Shown piece after piece: positions 8,793-17,384 of a DNA stretch of 64,000 nt (position 1 is the first letter of the stretch; each line of letters starts with the position of its first letter). Source of the DNA: Actinokineospora pegani (GTDB taxonomy: Bacteria > Actinomycetota > Actinomycetes > Mycobacteriales > Pseudonocardiaceae); assembly GCF_009745975.1 (NCBI RefSeq), contig NZ_WHOL01000064.1:62001-126000 (forward strand). The letters run 5' to 3'. Under the pieces are notes generated by a model. The model did not search any database. It saw nothing but the letters and a program-made list of their open reading frames with translations, and was not told where the DNA came from. Made by a program: the position numbers and the translations under genes.

Positions 8793-9176
8793 TCACTCGG
8801 GCTCCTTGACGTAGTCCGCGTACTGGGCGGCGTCCATCAGGCCGTCCGACGAAGCCGAACCGTTCACCACCACCAGCCAACCGTCGCCGTAGGGATCGGT
8901 GTTGATCAGCTCCGGCGAGTCGTCGAGTTCGGCGTTGACCGAGTCGACGACGCCGGTGACCGGCGCGTAGATCTCACTGACGGCCTTCACCGACTCCATG
9001 GTGCCGATGGGCTCCGCCTCCTCGAACCGGTCCCCGGCGCTGGGCAACTGGACGAACACCACGTCACCGAGTTGCCGTTGCGCGTAGTCGGTAATGCCGA
9101 TCGTGAGCTTGCCGCCTGCCTCGCGGACCCACTCGTGGTCCTTGGTGTAGCTGAGGTCCTCGGGGATGTTCGGCAT
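8793..9176 (-). CDS. gcvH: Glycine cleavage system H protein
   Basis: 127 aa, full length for the family. The lipoyl-lysine motif ETMESVKAVSEIYAP is present as GTMESVKAVSEIYAP with Lys64. The N-terminal YTKDHEWVRE and C-terminal YGDGWLVVV segments are classic GcvH features. The ATG at 9176 has GGAGGAG 5 to 6 bases upstream. The H protein shuttles the aminomethyl group between the P, T and L proteins of the glycine cleavage complex in the cytoplasm. The gene stands alone here; gcvT and gcvP are not in the window, as is usual in actinobacteria. Confidence 0.97.
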   Translation of the reverse strand: MPNIPEDLSYTKDHEWVREAGGKLTIGITDYAQRQLGDVVFVQLPSAGDRFEEAEPIGTMESVKAVSEIYAPVTGVVDSVNAELDDSPELINTDPYGDGWLVVVNGSASSDGLMDAAQYADYVKEPE

Positions 9177-9359
9177 CGCGCTCCTCCGCTGGGCCAGACC
9201 GGCGACGTCGATCATGCCAGTCCGGTGCTGGCCCGGCTTCTCCCCAAACGGGGGACAACCCGGCTGCGGAGGGTCGTGTCGAGCCGGTCCCGGTTCGGTG
9301 CTGCGCCATCGGGGTGACGACAGACGGGAAACCCCCGGGGTTTCATTAGCCTGGGCGCC

Positions 9360-10190
9360 ATGGGCCGCTTCGCGTGGGTGGACTGGGGGTGGGTCAGCGC
9401 CTTCACCGTCGTGCTCGCGGGGGCGTTGGGAGCCCGCAGGCACGAGCGGGCCCAGGCCGCCCTCCGCGCGGCGCGGATCGCCGCGGGCGACGAGTGGGCC
9501 CCGTTGTCCATGGGGCTGTTGACCGGCGGCCCACGCCGAGCCGTCGACACGGTGATCGTCGGCTTGGTCGACCGCGGTGTGCTGGCGGCTCGGGCAGGTG
9601 TGCTGACCCGGGTCGGTGGCACGGGAACCCTGTCGGCACCCGAGCGCACTGTCGTCAACTCAGTCGGGCAGGGCGCCCGCTTGTCGCGCCTGCGATTGGA
9701 CACCGCCGTGGCCGAGAAGAACCTGCTCGCCTTGGTGTACCAGACATTCCGCGTACGCGGCCTGGTGGTCGCCCCTGGCTGGCGCCGCCACCTGGGCACC
9801 ATCGCGGGCACGCTCGCGCTCAGCGGGATCGGCGCCGCACTGGTCATCCTCCTCCGCTCGCCCACCACGGGCCCCGCCCCCGCCCTGGGCTTCGCCTGCT
9901 TGGTCGCCGTCCCCGCCGCGGTGCTCGCGACCCGCCGCGAGCGCTGGGGCCACGACCCCAGAACAGCCCTGGGGCACCGCGTCTCCGAACTCCTGGCGCT
10001 ACACCCGCCCCCGACCCTGGCAGACGCGGTCGGCGCCCGGGGGATCACCGCCATCCCAGACGAGGCGCTGCGCGCCGCGATCCTCGACGTCGAGCCGGAC
10101 GGCACCTGGCACCCCTCGACCAGGAGTGCCGCCAACGACCTCACCGAACTCCGCTGGCTGGGCGCCGACCTCATCCAGAACAAGCTGTGA
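9360..10190 (+). CDS. TIGR04222-like membrane protein
   Basis: 276 aa. Hydrophobic segments at about 6-26, 143-164 and 170-190 predict a membrane protein with a soluble middle domain (30-140) and a C-terminal tail (190-276). The start MGRFAWVDWGWVSAFTVVLA and the body RRAVDTVIVGLVDRGVLAAR resemble the uncharacterised actinobacterial TIGR04222 membrane family, but this copy lacks the Gly/Cys-rich tail many members have. It is divergent from gcvH. No catalytic motif is visible and the function is unknown. Confidence 0.6.
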   Translation: MGRFAWVDWGWVSAFTVVLAGALGARRHERAQAALRAARIAAGDEWAPLSMGLLTGGPRRAVDTVIVGLVDRGVLAARAGVLTRVGGTGTLSAPERTVVNSVGQGARLSRLRLDTAVAEKNLLALVYQTFRVRGLVVAPGWRRHLGTIAGTLALSGIGAALVILLRSPTTGPAPALGFACLVAVPAAVLATRRERWGHDPRTALGHRVSELLALHPPPTLADAVGARGITAIPDEALRAAILDVEPDGTWHPSTRSAANDLTELRWLGADLIQNKL

Positions 10191-10514
10191 CCTGGGTGGA
10201 CCCGCTCGACCACCAGTTCCTGACGAAGTCGTGGCCGGGTCGCCAGGCGATGCGGGCGCCGGTGCCCTGGCGCGTGGGCGTCGCCGGTACTCCGAACCGC
10301 CACGTCGAGCCCGGTCAGCACTCTGGAGCGGATGAGGGCCGCGTCCGGCCCGCTGGTCGCGAGGCCCGGGAATCGCGGCCGGGGCCAGGACTCCAGGGAT
10401 GGCGCACCGCCGAGTCCATGGCGTCCCCGCGAGGGGCTGCCGTGCCCGCACCCGGGAACGGGTCTGGCCCGGCACGCGGGGCGCGTGCCGGGCCAGACCC
10501 GTCGACTCAGCGGA
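10191..10514. other. Intergenic region between convergent genes
   Basis: No convincing gene on either strand between the TIGR04222-like gene and the end of the secreted nuclease gene. Its right end is occupied by the strong hairpin at 10461-10499. Confidence 0.5.
10461..10499. terminator. Strong hairpin terminator
   Basis: Perfect 17-bp arms (10461-10477 and 10483-10499) with a 5-base loop, starting 16 bp past the stop of the nuclease gene on the minus strand. There is no T-run, as is common in high-GC actinobacteria. It can serve both convergent genes. Confidence 0.8.
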
Positions 10515-13500
10515 CTACTTGAGGGTCAGCGGTGTGGTCACCACCTGGTCGGGCAAGCCCGGGTAGCTCATCCGGACGGTCACCGAGGTCTGGCCCGTGG
10601 GCCTCTTCGCCGTCTTCCACAGCAGGACGTTGCTGTTGGTCAGCACGCTGAACAGCGGGGCCGTGGCCGCGAAGGACTGCGCGCCGGAGGCCGAGACCTC
10701 GAGGCGGCCGGAGAGCGCGACCAGCAGCGACGTGAGCAGCGGGACCGGGCGCCCGGTCGCGTCGACCAACTGGAACCGGACCGGGACGATGTCGCCCGCG
10801 GTGGCCTGGGCCGGGGTCAGGACCTTGATCCCGTACTGGACGACCTGGGTGAGCGTCGCCGAGCTGGGGCTGGGGCCGGTGTAGGCGGCCGTGACCGGGT
10901 GCGCGCCGACCGCGAGGGTCGACACCGGCGAGGAGACCGCCTCGCCGTCGACGACCGGGACGGGGTCGCCCAGGGCCTCGCCGTCGACGGTGAAGCGGAC
11001 CGTGCCGCCGGTCGCGCCCGCGACCGTGGCGGTGAAGCGGACCGGTGCGCCGATCACCGACGGGGTGGCCGATGACGTGAGCACCGTCGTCGTGGTCGCG
11101 GGGGCCACGACGACGGTGTAGGCGCGGGTGCTGTTCGACACGGCGTTGGCTCCGGTGACCGTGACGGCGAACGAGCCCGCCGCGGTCGGGGTGCCGGTGA
11201 CCGTGCCGGACCCGCTCAGGGTCAGGCCGGGCGGCAGGGCGCCGTCGGTGACGGTGAACGCGACCGGCTCGCCGCCGGTGTGGGCGATGGCGGCCGAGTA
11301 GGCGGCGCCCACCTTGCCGTCGGGCAGTGCGCCGCCCAGCGACACCGGGTCGACGGCGGTGAAGACCACCTCGGCCGAGGTGGCGCCGGTCAGGTCCGCG
11401 TCGCCCGCGTAGTCGGCGACGGCGGTGCGCGCGCCCGCGGTCGGGGCCGCGACGGTCAGCACCGCGCTGCCGTCGGTGATCGCGGCGGTGCCCAACGGGG
11501 TGGAGCCTTCGCGGAACACGACCTCGCCGGTGGCCGCGACCGGGCCGGTGACGGTGGCGGTCAGGGTGACCTGCCCGCCGGTCGCGACGGTGGCCGGGGC
11601 CGCCGCCAGCGACACCGCCGACGCCGCCTTGCCCACCCGCACCGAGGTCGCGAACTCGGTGGCGCCGTGGACGTTGGTGGCGCGCAGGGTGAACGCGAAC
11701 TCGCCCGCCGCGGTCGGGGTGCCCGCCAGCGTGCCGTCCTGGCCGAGGGTCAGCCCGGGCGGGAGCGTGCCCGAGGCGACCGACACGGTGGCCGGGCCGC
11801 TGCGGGTGAACCCGAACGCGTAGGGCGTGCCCACGGTCCCCGCGCCGGGCGTGCCGGACAGGGTGGCCGGGGCGCCCAGGTCGATGCCGACCAGGACCGG
11901 GTCGTGGTCGCTGGTGCGGAACCGGTCGGGGGCGTAGAGCGAGGCGACCTGGGCCGGGGTCTTGAAGTCGGTGTTGTAGTCCAGCACCGACGGCTCGTCC
12001 GCGTTGTGGTGCGCCTCGCCCGCGCCGGTCACCTGCGGCGTCAGCGACGCGGAGGCGAGGGCGTGGTCGAGGTAGCCCCACTGGCCGTCGAAGACGTAGG
12101 AGTACGTCCGCGCGCCCTGGTGCCGCTTGGCCAGGTTGGTGAACCCGGCCGCCTCGAGGACGGCGACGGGGTCCTCGCCCGCGTAGGAGTTCAGGTCGCC
12201 GACGACCAGCACGTCCGGGTCTGCCGCGCCGGGCACGACGGTCGACGACAGCCACGAGGACAGTGCCCGCGCCTGCTCGGTGCGGCGGGCGTTCCAGCAG
12301 CTCTGCCCGTCGCCCTGGTCGGCGTCCGGGCCCGCGGTCGGGCAGGAGCCCTTGGACTTGAAGTGGTTGGCCGTGACGGTGACCCGGGCGCCCGCCGGGG
12401 TCTGGAACGCCTGGGCCACCGGGCGCCGCTCGAAGACCGGGTCCTGGTCGACGAACGTCGCGCCCGCCACCGGGGTCACCCGCGCCGGGCGGTAGAGCAG
12501 GCCGGACTTGATCGCGTCGGTCCCGGCCACGTCGACCACGCCGGTCGCCGCGTCGAAGTCGACGAACGCCCACGAGCCGGGGCCGTCGACGGCGTTGAGG
12601 GCGTCGACGAGCGCCTGGATGGCGCTGGCGGACCCGTAGCCGTCGTTCTCGATCTCCTGGATGCCGGTGATGTCGGCGTCGAGGAAGCGCAGCGCCTCGA
12701 CCTGCTTGACCAGTTGGCGCTGGTACTCGGCGTCGTTGTCCGCGCCGCGGCAGTCGGCCGGGCCGCCTGCGGTGCCGAAGCGGCAGCCGGTGTAGGTGTT
12801 GAAGAAGTTGAGCAGGTTGGCGCCTGCCACCCGCACCCCGCCCGAGCCGACGTCGGGGGTGGTCGTCGGCCGCGGGTTGGCCGGGTCGAAGACCGCCGTG
12901 CCGCCGAGGGCGCCGATCGGCCGCAGCCGGTAGGCGTTGCCGGAGGCGGAGTTGCCGCCCCAGGTGTAGGTCAGCACGCCGACCGGGTTGGTGACCGTGT
13001 CGCCGCCGCGCAGCGTGTTGGCCGCCGACAGCGGCTGCCCGCCCCGGCCGAAGGCGATCGGGTCCGGGTTCTGCGCCTGGGTGGCGTCGTCGAGGATGAT
13101 CCGGTTGCGGTTGTTGGCGTTCTGCTGCGCGGCGACCGCGGCGCGGTCGGTGGCCGGGAGGATCGAGGTCGGCTGCGGCAGCTTGCCGCCGGCGGAGACC
13201 ACTACCTGCCCGAACCGGCCGAGCTGGAAGTGCTCGGTGACGGTCAGGGTCTGCTGGAAGCGCACCAGCATGCCCTCGTAGGGCTCCAGGTCGGCCGCGT
13301 CGGAGCGGGGCAGGGTGACCTCGACCGGTGCCACTGTCCCCTGCCGCCCGCAGGGTCGCACGCCGGTGGCCGATGCGGTGATCTGCGTCTGCCCCTGGTA
13401 TTCCGACACCGGGCCGGTGACCTCGACGACGTCGCCGTTGGCGACCAGGTCGGCGCCGTTGTCGAACACGAAGACGCCGTCGGAGGTGGCGGCGTCGCCG

Positions 13501-16337
13501 TCGCCGGAGTCCTGCAGGTAGAAACCGCGCAGCGAGGGCTGCGGGCCCTCGTGGTCGGCGACGACGGTGCCGCGCACGGTGACCGTCTGGCCCGCCTTGG
13601 GGCTGGTGTCGGTCGTGCCCTGCACCGAGCCGATCGTGGCGGCCGGGACGGTGCAGGCCGGGGCCGCGCCGACGGTCACGGTCGCGCTGATGGACTTGCG
13701 CCGCGCCAGCGGCAGGTCCTTGGCGATGACGCCGTCGCCGTAGAAGACGGCGTCACCCGAGTCGGCGAGCACCCGCACGGCCGAGGTGTCCAGCAGCGGG
13801 TTCGGCACCGAGGCGATGGCCTCCGGCTTGCCCGTCGCCGCCACCGCGTCCAGCGAGCCCGCGCGGATCACCGGCTGGCTGGCGGGGTCGCCGTCCCAGG
13901 TGTAGAAGCGGAACTCCCCCGCCGCCCCGGTACCGCCGTCGGACGGGCCCGCGATGACCAGGTACTGGTCGGCGTCGTTCTTGCGGATCTCCCGCACGCC
14001 GCGACCGCCGAGGTCCCAGCGCAGCGCGGTCCCGAAGGTCGCGGTGGCCGAGGTCGGGTTGGCGGTGACGAGCGCGGCCGGGTCGGCCAGCGGGATGACC
14101 ACGGCCTCGCCGTCGTCGGTCAGCGGGCCGCGCAGGCCCAGCAGCAGGCTGCCGTCGGGGGCGAACTCGGCGGCCTCCAGGTTGAACCCGGTCGGGCCGC
14201 CGTCGAGGCCCTCGGGCGCGCGGGTGGCGGCCGCGGCGAGGCCGAGCGCGCCGCCGTTGGCGTCGTCCCAGGCGATCAGGTCGTCGCGCAGGTTCTGGTG
14301 GCTGCCGCCGAGGGCCAGCGTGGTCGAGGGGCCGGAGCCGGTGACGGTGGTGCTGAACAGGGTCTGGCGGTTGAGCCGGGTCTTGGCCGAGGAGTTCTGG
14401 CCCTGCGAGCCGATCCAGTAGACGGTGTCGCCCCGGCGCGCCGCTGCCTCGATGTCGATCTCGCGGGTGACGTCGGGGTCGCGCAGCGCCAGGCCCGCGG
14501 CCCGCACGTCCAGCGAGGACACCGGGTAGCGGGAGTGCTCGCGGTCGTAGACGCGCAGCACGTTCGTCTCGTCATCGGAGACGACCATCGCACCGCCGCC
14601 GAGGTCGACGGCGGCGGAGGCGTCGCTCGCGCCGTAGTGGTTGCGGGTGCCCGCGGGCAGCGCGCCGGAGACCGAGACCGGGAACGTGGTGCTGGCGGAC
14701 TGGGCGCCGTCGGTCACGGTGACGGTCAGGGTGGTGTGCCCGACCCCGACCGGGGTGGGCACCAGGGTGCGGGTGTCGCCCGCCCCGGTGGTCTCGCCGG
14801 TGGCGACGGCCGGGTTCGCACTGGTCACCGTGGTGGTCAGGCCGCCCGCGGCGGACTCGGCGTCGGCCACCTCCACGGTGCGGACCGCGGGCGGGTTGTC
14901 CGGGTCGCCCAGGGTCAGGGCCAGCTCGGCGACCGGGACCGGGCCGATCGTCGGCGGGGTGTTGGGCGCGGTCGACACCGTGACGGTGGCGGCGCGGCTG
15001 TCGGCCGTGCCGCCGGGGCCGCTCACCCGGACCCAGTAGGAGCGGGTGGCGTCCAGCGCGGGGGTGGTGAAGGTGGCGCTGTCGGTCCCGACCGGGGTGC
15101 CGGTGTCGCCCGCGGCGCCCTCGAACCACTGGTGCGACAGCGGTCCGGTGCCGTTCGCGGTGACCGCCAGGGTGGCCGAGCCGCCGCTGCCGACCGCCAC
15201 GTCCTCGGGGTGGCCGGTGATCCGCGGCGCGGTCACCGGGGCCTCGCCGGTCGGCGCGAACGCGACGCCGCGCAGGACGGTGTTCGCGGCGCCGGTCGCG
15301 AGCAGCGTCCCGGTGGCGGCGATCGGGGCGTTGAACGCCGCCGCGTCGTCGACCTTGACCAGCGCGCCGGAGCCGGAGCTGGTGGTGGCGAACAGGGTCA
15401 CGCCGTTCGGGGTGACCTGGCCGGTGAGGCCGCGGGCCGCGCTGCCGTTGGGGCGGAAGGAGCCCTGGGCCGACCACGCGGTGCCGGTGGAGGAGAACTT
15501 GAGGATGCCGCCGCCTGCCGAGTCGTCGGCGACGTAGAGGGTGTCGACGCCGGGCACCGCGGGGTCGCGGTCGAGCGCGACGACGCCGTAGGGGCTGGCG
15601 GACGGGGCGATCAGGGCCGCGGTCTGCCCGGGTGCGGTGGCCTGGTCGACCGAGTAGACCCCGCTGGTCCCGGAGCCGGTGGAGAAGAACAGCTCGCCGT
15701 CGACCGCGGAGACCGACCGGATGTTGGTCGGGCTGCTCGCGAGCTGCGCGGACGCGCCACCGCCGAAGGGCACGTGCCGCAGGCCGCTGGTGCCGCCCGC
15801 GGCCCAGAAGCCCGCCCCGTCCGCCGAGGTCGCGCTGCGCACGTTGTTCCCGCTGAACGCGTCGGTGACCGCGGTGGTCGTGTCGACGCCCCCCGCGCCG
15901 TCGACCCGGGCCAGGACCCGGTTGACCGAGGCGGTCGTCGAGGAGGCGACCGACGCCGTCCCGGGGGCGGTGTCGTACCCGGCGAGCGTCAGGTACCGCC
16001 CGTCCTGCGACCGCGACAACGACCCCTCCGACGTCGCCGACCCGCTGGTCGTCAGCCGCCGCCCGGCGGCACTGGCCGACGTGGGCAGCGGGATCGTGCG
16101 CACCAGCGCCCCCGCCGCGGTGTACTCGTCGAGGAACACCGGGGCGGCGGCGCTGGACAGCGCCCCCACCCCCGCCCCGACCCGCAGGACGACGACGTTG
16201 CCGGGGCTGAACGGGGCCGCGGCGGCGGGACCGGCCGAGGCGACGACGGAGACGGTGGGCGCGACGACGAGGGCGGCGACCAACGCGGTCGACCACCGCC
16301 CCGGTCGACGCGGGGGTCGGACTGTGCGGAGTCGCAA
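10515..16337 (-). CDS. Secreted multidomain ExeM/NucH-type endonuclease with Ig-like and DUF3616-like domains
   Basis: 1940 aa. A Sec signal peptide ends near residue 41 (AGPAAAA-PFSPG). Then come a beta-propeller-like region (45-365), an Ig-like domain (about 370-455), a cadherin-like domain (460-555) and a DUF3616/esterase-like propeller (about 560-885). An OB-fold follows (895-1000; YLQDSGDGDAATSDGVFVF). The catalytic endonuclease/exonuclease/phosphatase domain spans about 1168-1486, with NLLNFFNTY, the Mg-binding ITGIQEIEN, TANHFKSKGS, VVGDLNSY and FRTSDHDPVLVGI. Four putative-Ig (PPGLTL...GTPTAAG) and Big-type repeats (1490-1830) precede a C-terminal tail. The enzyme should degrade extracellular DNA for nutrient or phosphate gain; the repeats probably hold it at the cell surface. 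The gene ends in a strong terminator. Confidence 0.88.
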   Translation of the reverse strand: MRLRTVRPPRRPGRWSTALVAALVVAPTVSVVASAGPAAAAPFSPGNVVVLRVGAGVGALSSAAAPVFLDEYTAAGALVRTIPLPTSASAAGRRLTTSGSATSEGSLSRSQDGRYLTLAGYDTAPGTASVASSTTASVNRVLARVDGAGGVDTTTAVTDAFSGNNVRSATSADGAGFWAAGGTSGLRHVPFGGGASAQLASSPTNIRSVSAVDGELFFSTGSGTSGVYSVDQATAPGQTAALIAPSASPYGVVALDRDPAVPGVDTLYVADDSAGGGILKFSSTGTAWSAQGSFRPNGSAARGLTGQVTPNGVTLFATTSSGSGALVKVDDAAAFNAPIAATGTLLATGAANTVLRGVAFAPTGEAPVTAPRITGHPEDVAVGSGGSATLAVTANGTGPLSHQWFEGAAGDTGTPVGTDSATFTTPALDATRSYWVRVSGPGGTADSRAATVTVSTAPNTPPTIGPVPVAELALTLGDPDNPPAVRTVEVADAESAAGGLTTTVTSANPAVATGETTGAGDTRTLVPTPVGVGHTTLTVTVTDGAQSASTTFPVSVSGALPAGTRNHYGASDASAAVDLGGGAMVVSDDETNVLRVYDREHSRYPVSSLDVRAAGLALRDPDVTREIDIEAAARRGDTVYWIGSQGQNSSAKTRLNRQTLFSTTVTGSGPSTTLALGGSHQNLRDDLIAWDDANGGALGLAAAATRAPEGLDGGPTGFNLEAAEFAPDGSLLLGLRGPLTDDGEAVVIPLADPAALVTANPTSATATFGTALRWDLGGRGVREIRKNDADQYLVIAGPSDGGTGAAGEFRFYTWDGDPASQPVIRAGSLDAVAATGKPEAIASVPNPLLDTSAVRVLADSGDAVFYGDGVIAKDLPLARRKSISATVTVGAAPACTVPAATIGSVQGTTDTSPKAGQTVTVRGTVVADHEGPQPSLRGFYLQDSGDGDAATSDGVFVFDNGADLVANGDVVEVTGPVSEYQGQTQITASATGVRPCGRQGTVAPVEVTLPRSDAADLEPYEGMLVRFQQTLTVTEHFQLGRFGQVVVSAGGKLPQPTSILPATDRAAVAAQQNANNRNRIILDDATQAQNPDPIAFGRGGQPLSAANTLRGGDTVTNPVGVLTYTWGGNSASGNAYRLRPIGALGGTAVFDPANPRPTTTPDVGSGGVRVAGANLLNFFNTYTGCRFGTAGGPADCRGADNDAEYQRQLVKQVEALRFLDADITGIQEIENDGYGSASAIQALVDALNAVDGPGSWAFVDFDAATGVVDVAGTDAIKSGLLYRPARVTPVAGATFVDQDPVFERRPVAQAFQTPAGARVTVTANHFKSKGSCPTAGPDADQGDGQSCWNARRTEQARALSSWLSSTVVPGAADPDVLVVGDLNSYAGEDPVAVLEAAGFTNLAKRHQGARTYSYVFDGQWGYLDHALASASLTPQVTGAGEAHHNADEPSVLDYNTDFKTPAQVASLYAPDRFRTSDHDPVLVGIDLGAPATLSGTPGAGTVGTPYAFGFTRSGPATVSVASGTLPPGLTLGQDGTLAGTPTAAGEFAFTLRATNVHGATEFATSVRVGKAASAVSLAAAPATVATGGQVTLTATVTGPVAATGEVVFREGSTPLGTAAITDGSAVLTVAAPTAGARTAVADYAGDADLTGATSAEVVFTAVDPVSLGGALPDGKVGAAYSAAIAHTGGEPVAFTVTDGALPPGLTLSGSGTVTGTPTAAGSFAVTVTGANAVSNSTRAYTVVVAPATTTTVLTSSATPSVIGAPVRFTATVAGATGGTVRFTVDGEALGDPVPVVDGEAVSSPVSTLAVGAHPVTAAYTGPSPSSATLTQVVQYGIKVLTPAQATAGDIVPVRFQLVDATGRPVPLLTSLLVALSGRLEVSASGAQSFAATAPLFSVLTNSNVLLWKTAKRPTGQTSVTVRMSYPGLPDQVVTTPLTLK

Positions 16338-16525
16338 GGGTGCTCCAAGCGGCGGGGGACCAGGGCGCGGGACCCCCGTCCCGGAGGTCGCCGCATGGTC
16401 TCGTCGCGGGCCTGCCCGGCCGCGTTACCGCTCGTGGCCGAACGACCCGTGCTTGTCACCTGCTGTTCCCCCGGTTGGCAGACACCGTGGCGGTGCGTGT
16501 CCACCCGTGCTCGGCGCGCGACCGC

Positions 16526-16794
16526 TCAGTCCTGGTCGCCGGCGGTCTCGGGCTCTGGTTCGACCGGGTCGCGCTTGGCGGGCGCGGGGAAGACGAACGC
16601 GCCGATCATCCAGCCGATCCCGGCGAGCGCCGCACCCTGCGCGGTGGCCTCGACCTTGGGGTTGCCCAGCGGGTGGAACGCGAGCGCTGCCTCGTCCCCC
16701 TCGACATCTCGACGGTCGGCGAGTCGATGAGGTTGACGAGGTACAGGCCCAGGGGCAGCAGCAGGCTGAGCGTCCCCAGGGCGAAGCAGGTCAT
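16526..16794 (-). pseudogene. Small membrane protein paralogue with a single-base frameshift
   Basis: The frame from ATG 16794 reads MTCFALGTLSLLLPLGLYLV, nearly the same as the start of the neighbour at 16823-17305. After the run TCGAGGGGGACG (about 16710) the homologous sequence continues in another frame (DEAALAFHPLGN..., then ALAGIGWMIGAFVFPAP) and ends at the TGA at 16526. Restoring one G in the G5 run gives a continuous protein of about 90 aa with two membrane segments, lacking the neighbour's Pro/Gln tail. It is either a real frameshift or a homopolymer error. Function unknown. Confidence 0.6.
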
Positions 16795-16822
16795 CCGCGT
16801 GTGGATCACCTTGGCACAGCCG

Positions 16823-17305
16823 TCAGGCCTGCCCGCCGAACTGCTGCGGGTTCGGACCCGTCTGCTGCTGCGGCGGAGTGCCTTGGGGGTGCTGCGACTG
16901 CTGCGGGGTCGGGCCGGTCTGCGGGTTGGGCTGCTGCTGCGGGGGCTGGGCACCGTACTGGCCCTGCGGCGGGGTGGGCTGCCACCGCTGCGGGGCGGGA
17001 CCCTGCGGCGGGTGGGCCGGGCCTGCCTGCCTCTTGCCGGGCGCGGTGAACACCAGCCCGCCGACCATCCACGCCACCCCGGCGATCCCGGCCGTCTGCG
17101 CGACGGCGTTGAGCGATGACAGCTTCGTGAACAGCTCGAAGTCCTCGGAGGGCGCCGCCTCCTGCACCGCCCGGAACGACGACACCCCCACCGTGGCCGG
17201 TCTGCTGCTCACGTCCCCGTAGGCCGCCTCCACCAGGCTGAGGACGAAGAACCCCAGCGAGACGAGCAGGCTCAGGGCGCCGAACACGAAACAGGTCATC
17301 CGCAT
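16823..17305 (-). CDS. Small membrane protein with Pro/Gln-rich tail
   Basis: 160 aa. Membrane segments are at about 5-27 (FVFGALSLLVSLGFFVLSLV) and 66-88 (AVAQTAGIAGVAWMVGGLVF), followed by a low-complexity Pro/Gln/Gly tail (95-160). The ATG at 17305 is preceded by GAAGGT at a 7-base distance. It is a tandem paralogue of the frameshifted gene downstream. The membrane hairpin plus disordered cytoplasmic tail is common among uncharacterised actinobacterial proteins. It sits 79 bp downstream of the metallophore-like operon on the same strand, but nothing ties it functionally to that operon. Confidence 0.7.
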   Translation of the reverse strand: MRMTCFVFGALSLLVSLGFFVLSLVEAAYGDVSSRPATVGVSSFRAVQEAAPSEDFELFTKLSSLNAVAQTAGIAGVAWMVGGLVFTAPGKRQAGPAHPPQGPAPQRWQPTPPQGQYGAQPPQQQPNPQTGPTPQQSQHPQGTPPQQQTGPNPQQFGGQA

Positions 17306-17384
17306 GGCGGATACCTTCGCATGTCCCACCCGGTCCCGGGCCGGAAGCGGTTCGGGCCCCGCCCCGGGACCCGAACCGAGAACC

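Noticed and set aside
11280-16730. 1816-codon plus-strand frame opposite the secreted nuclease
   Set aside because: It is Gly/Arg/Val-rich antisense with no domain signal, while the minus strand has clear catalytic motifs.
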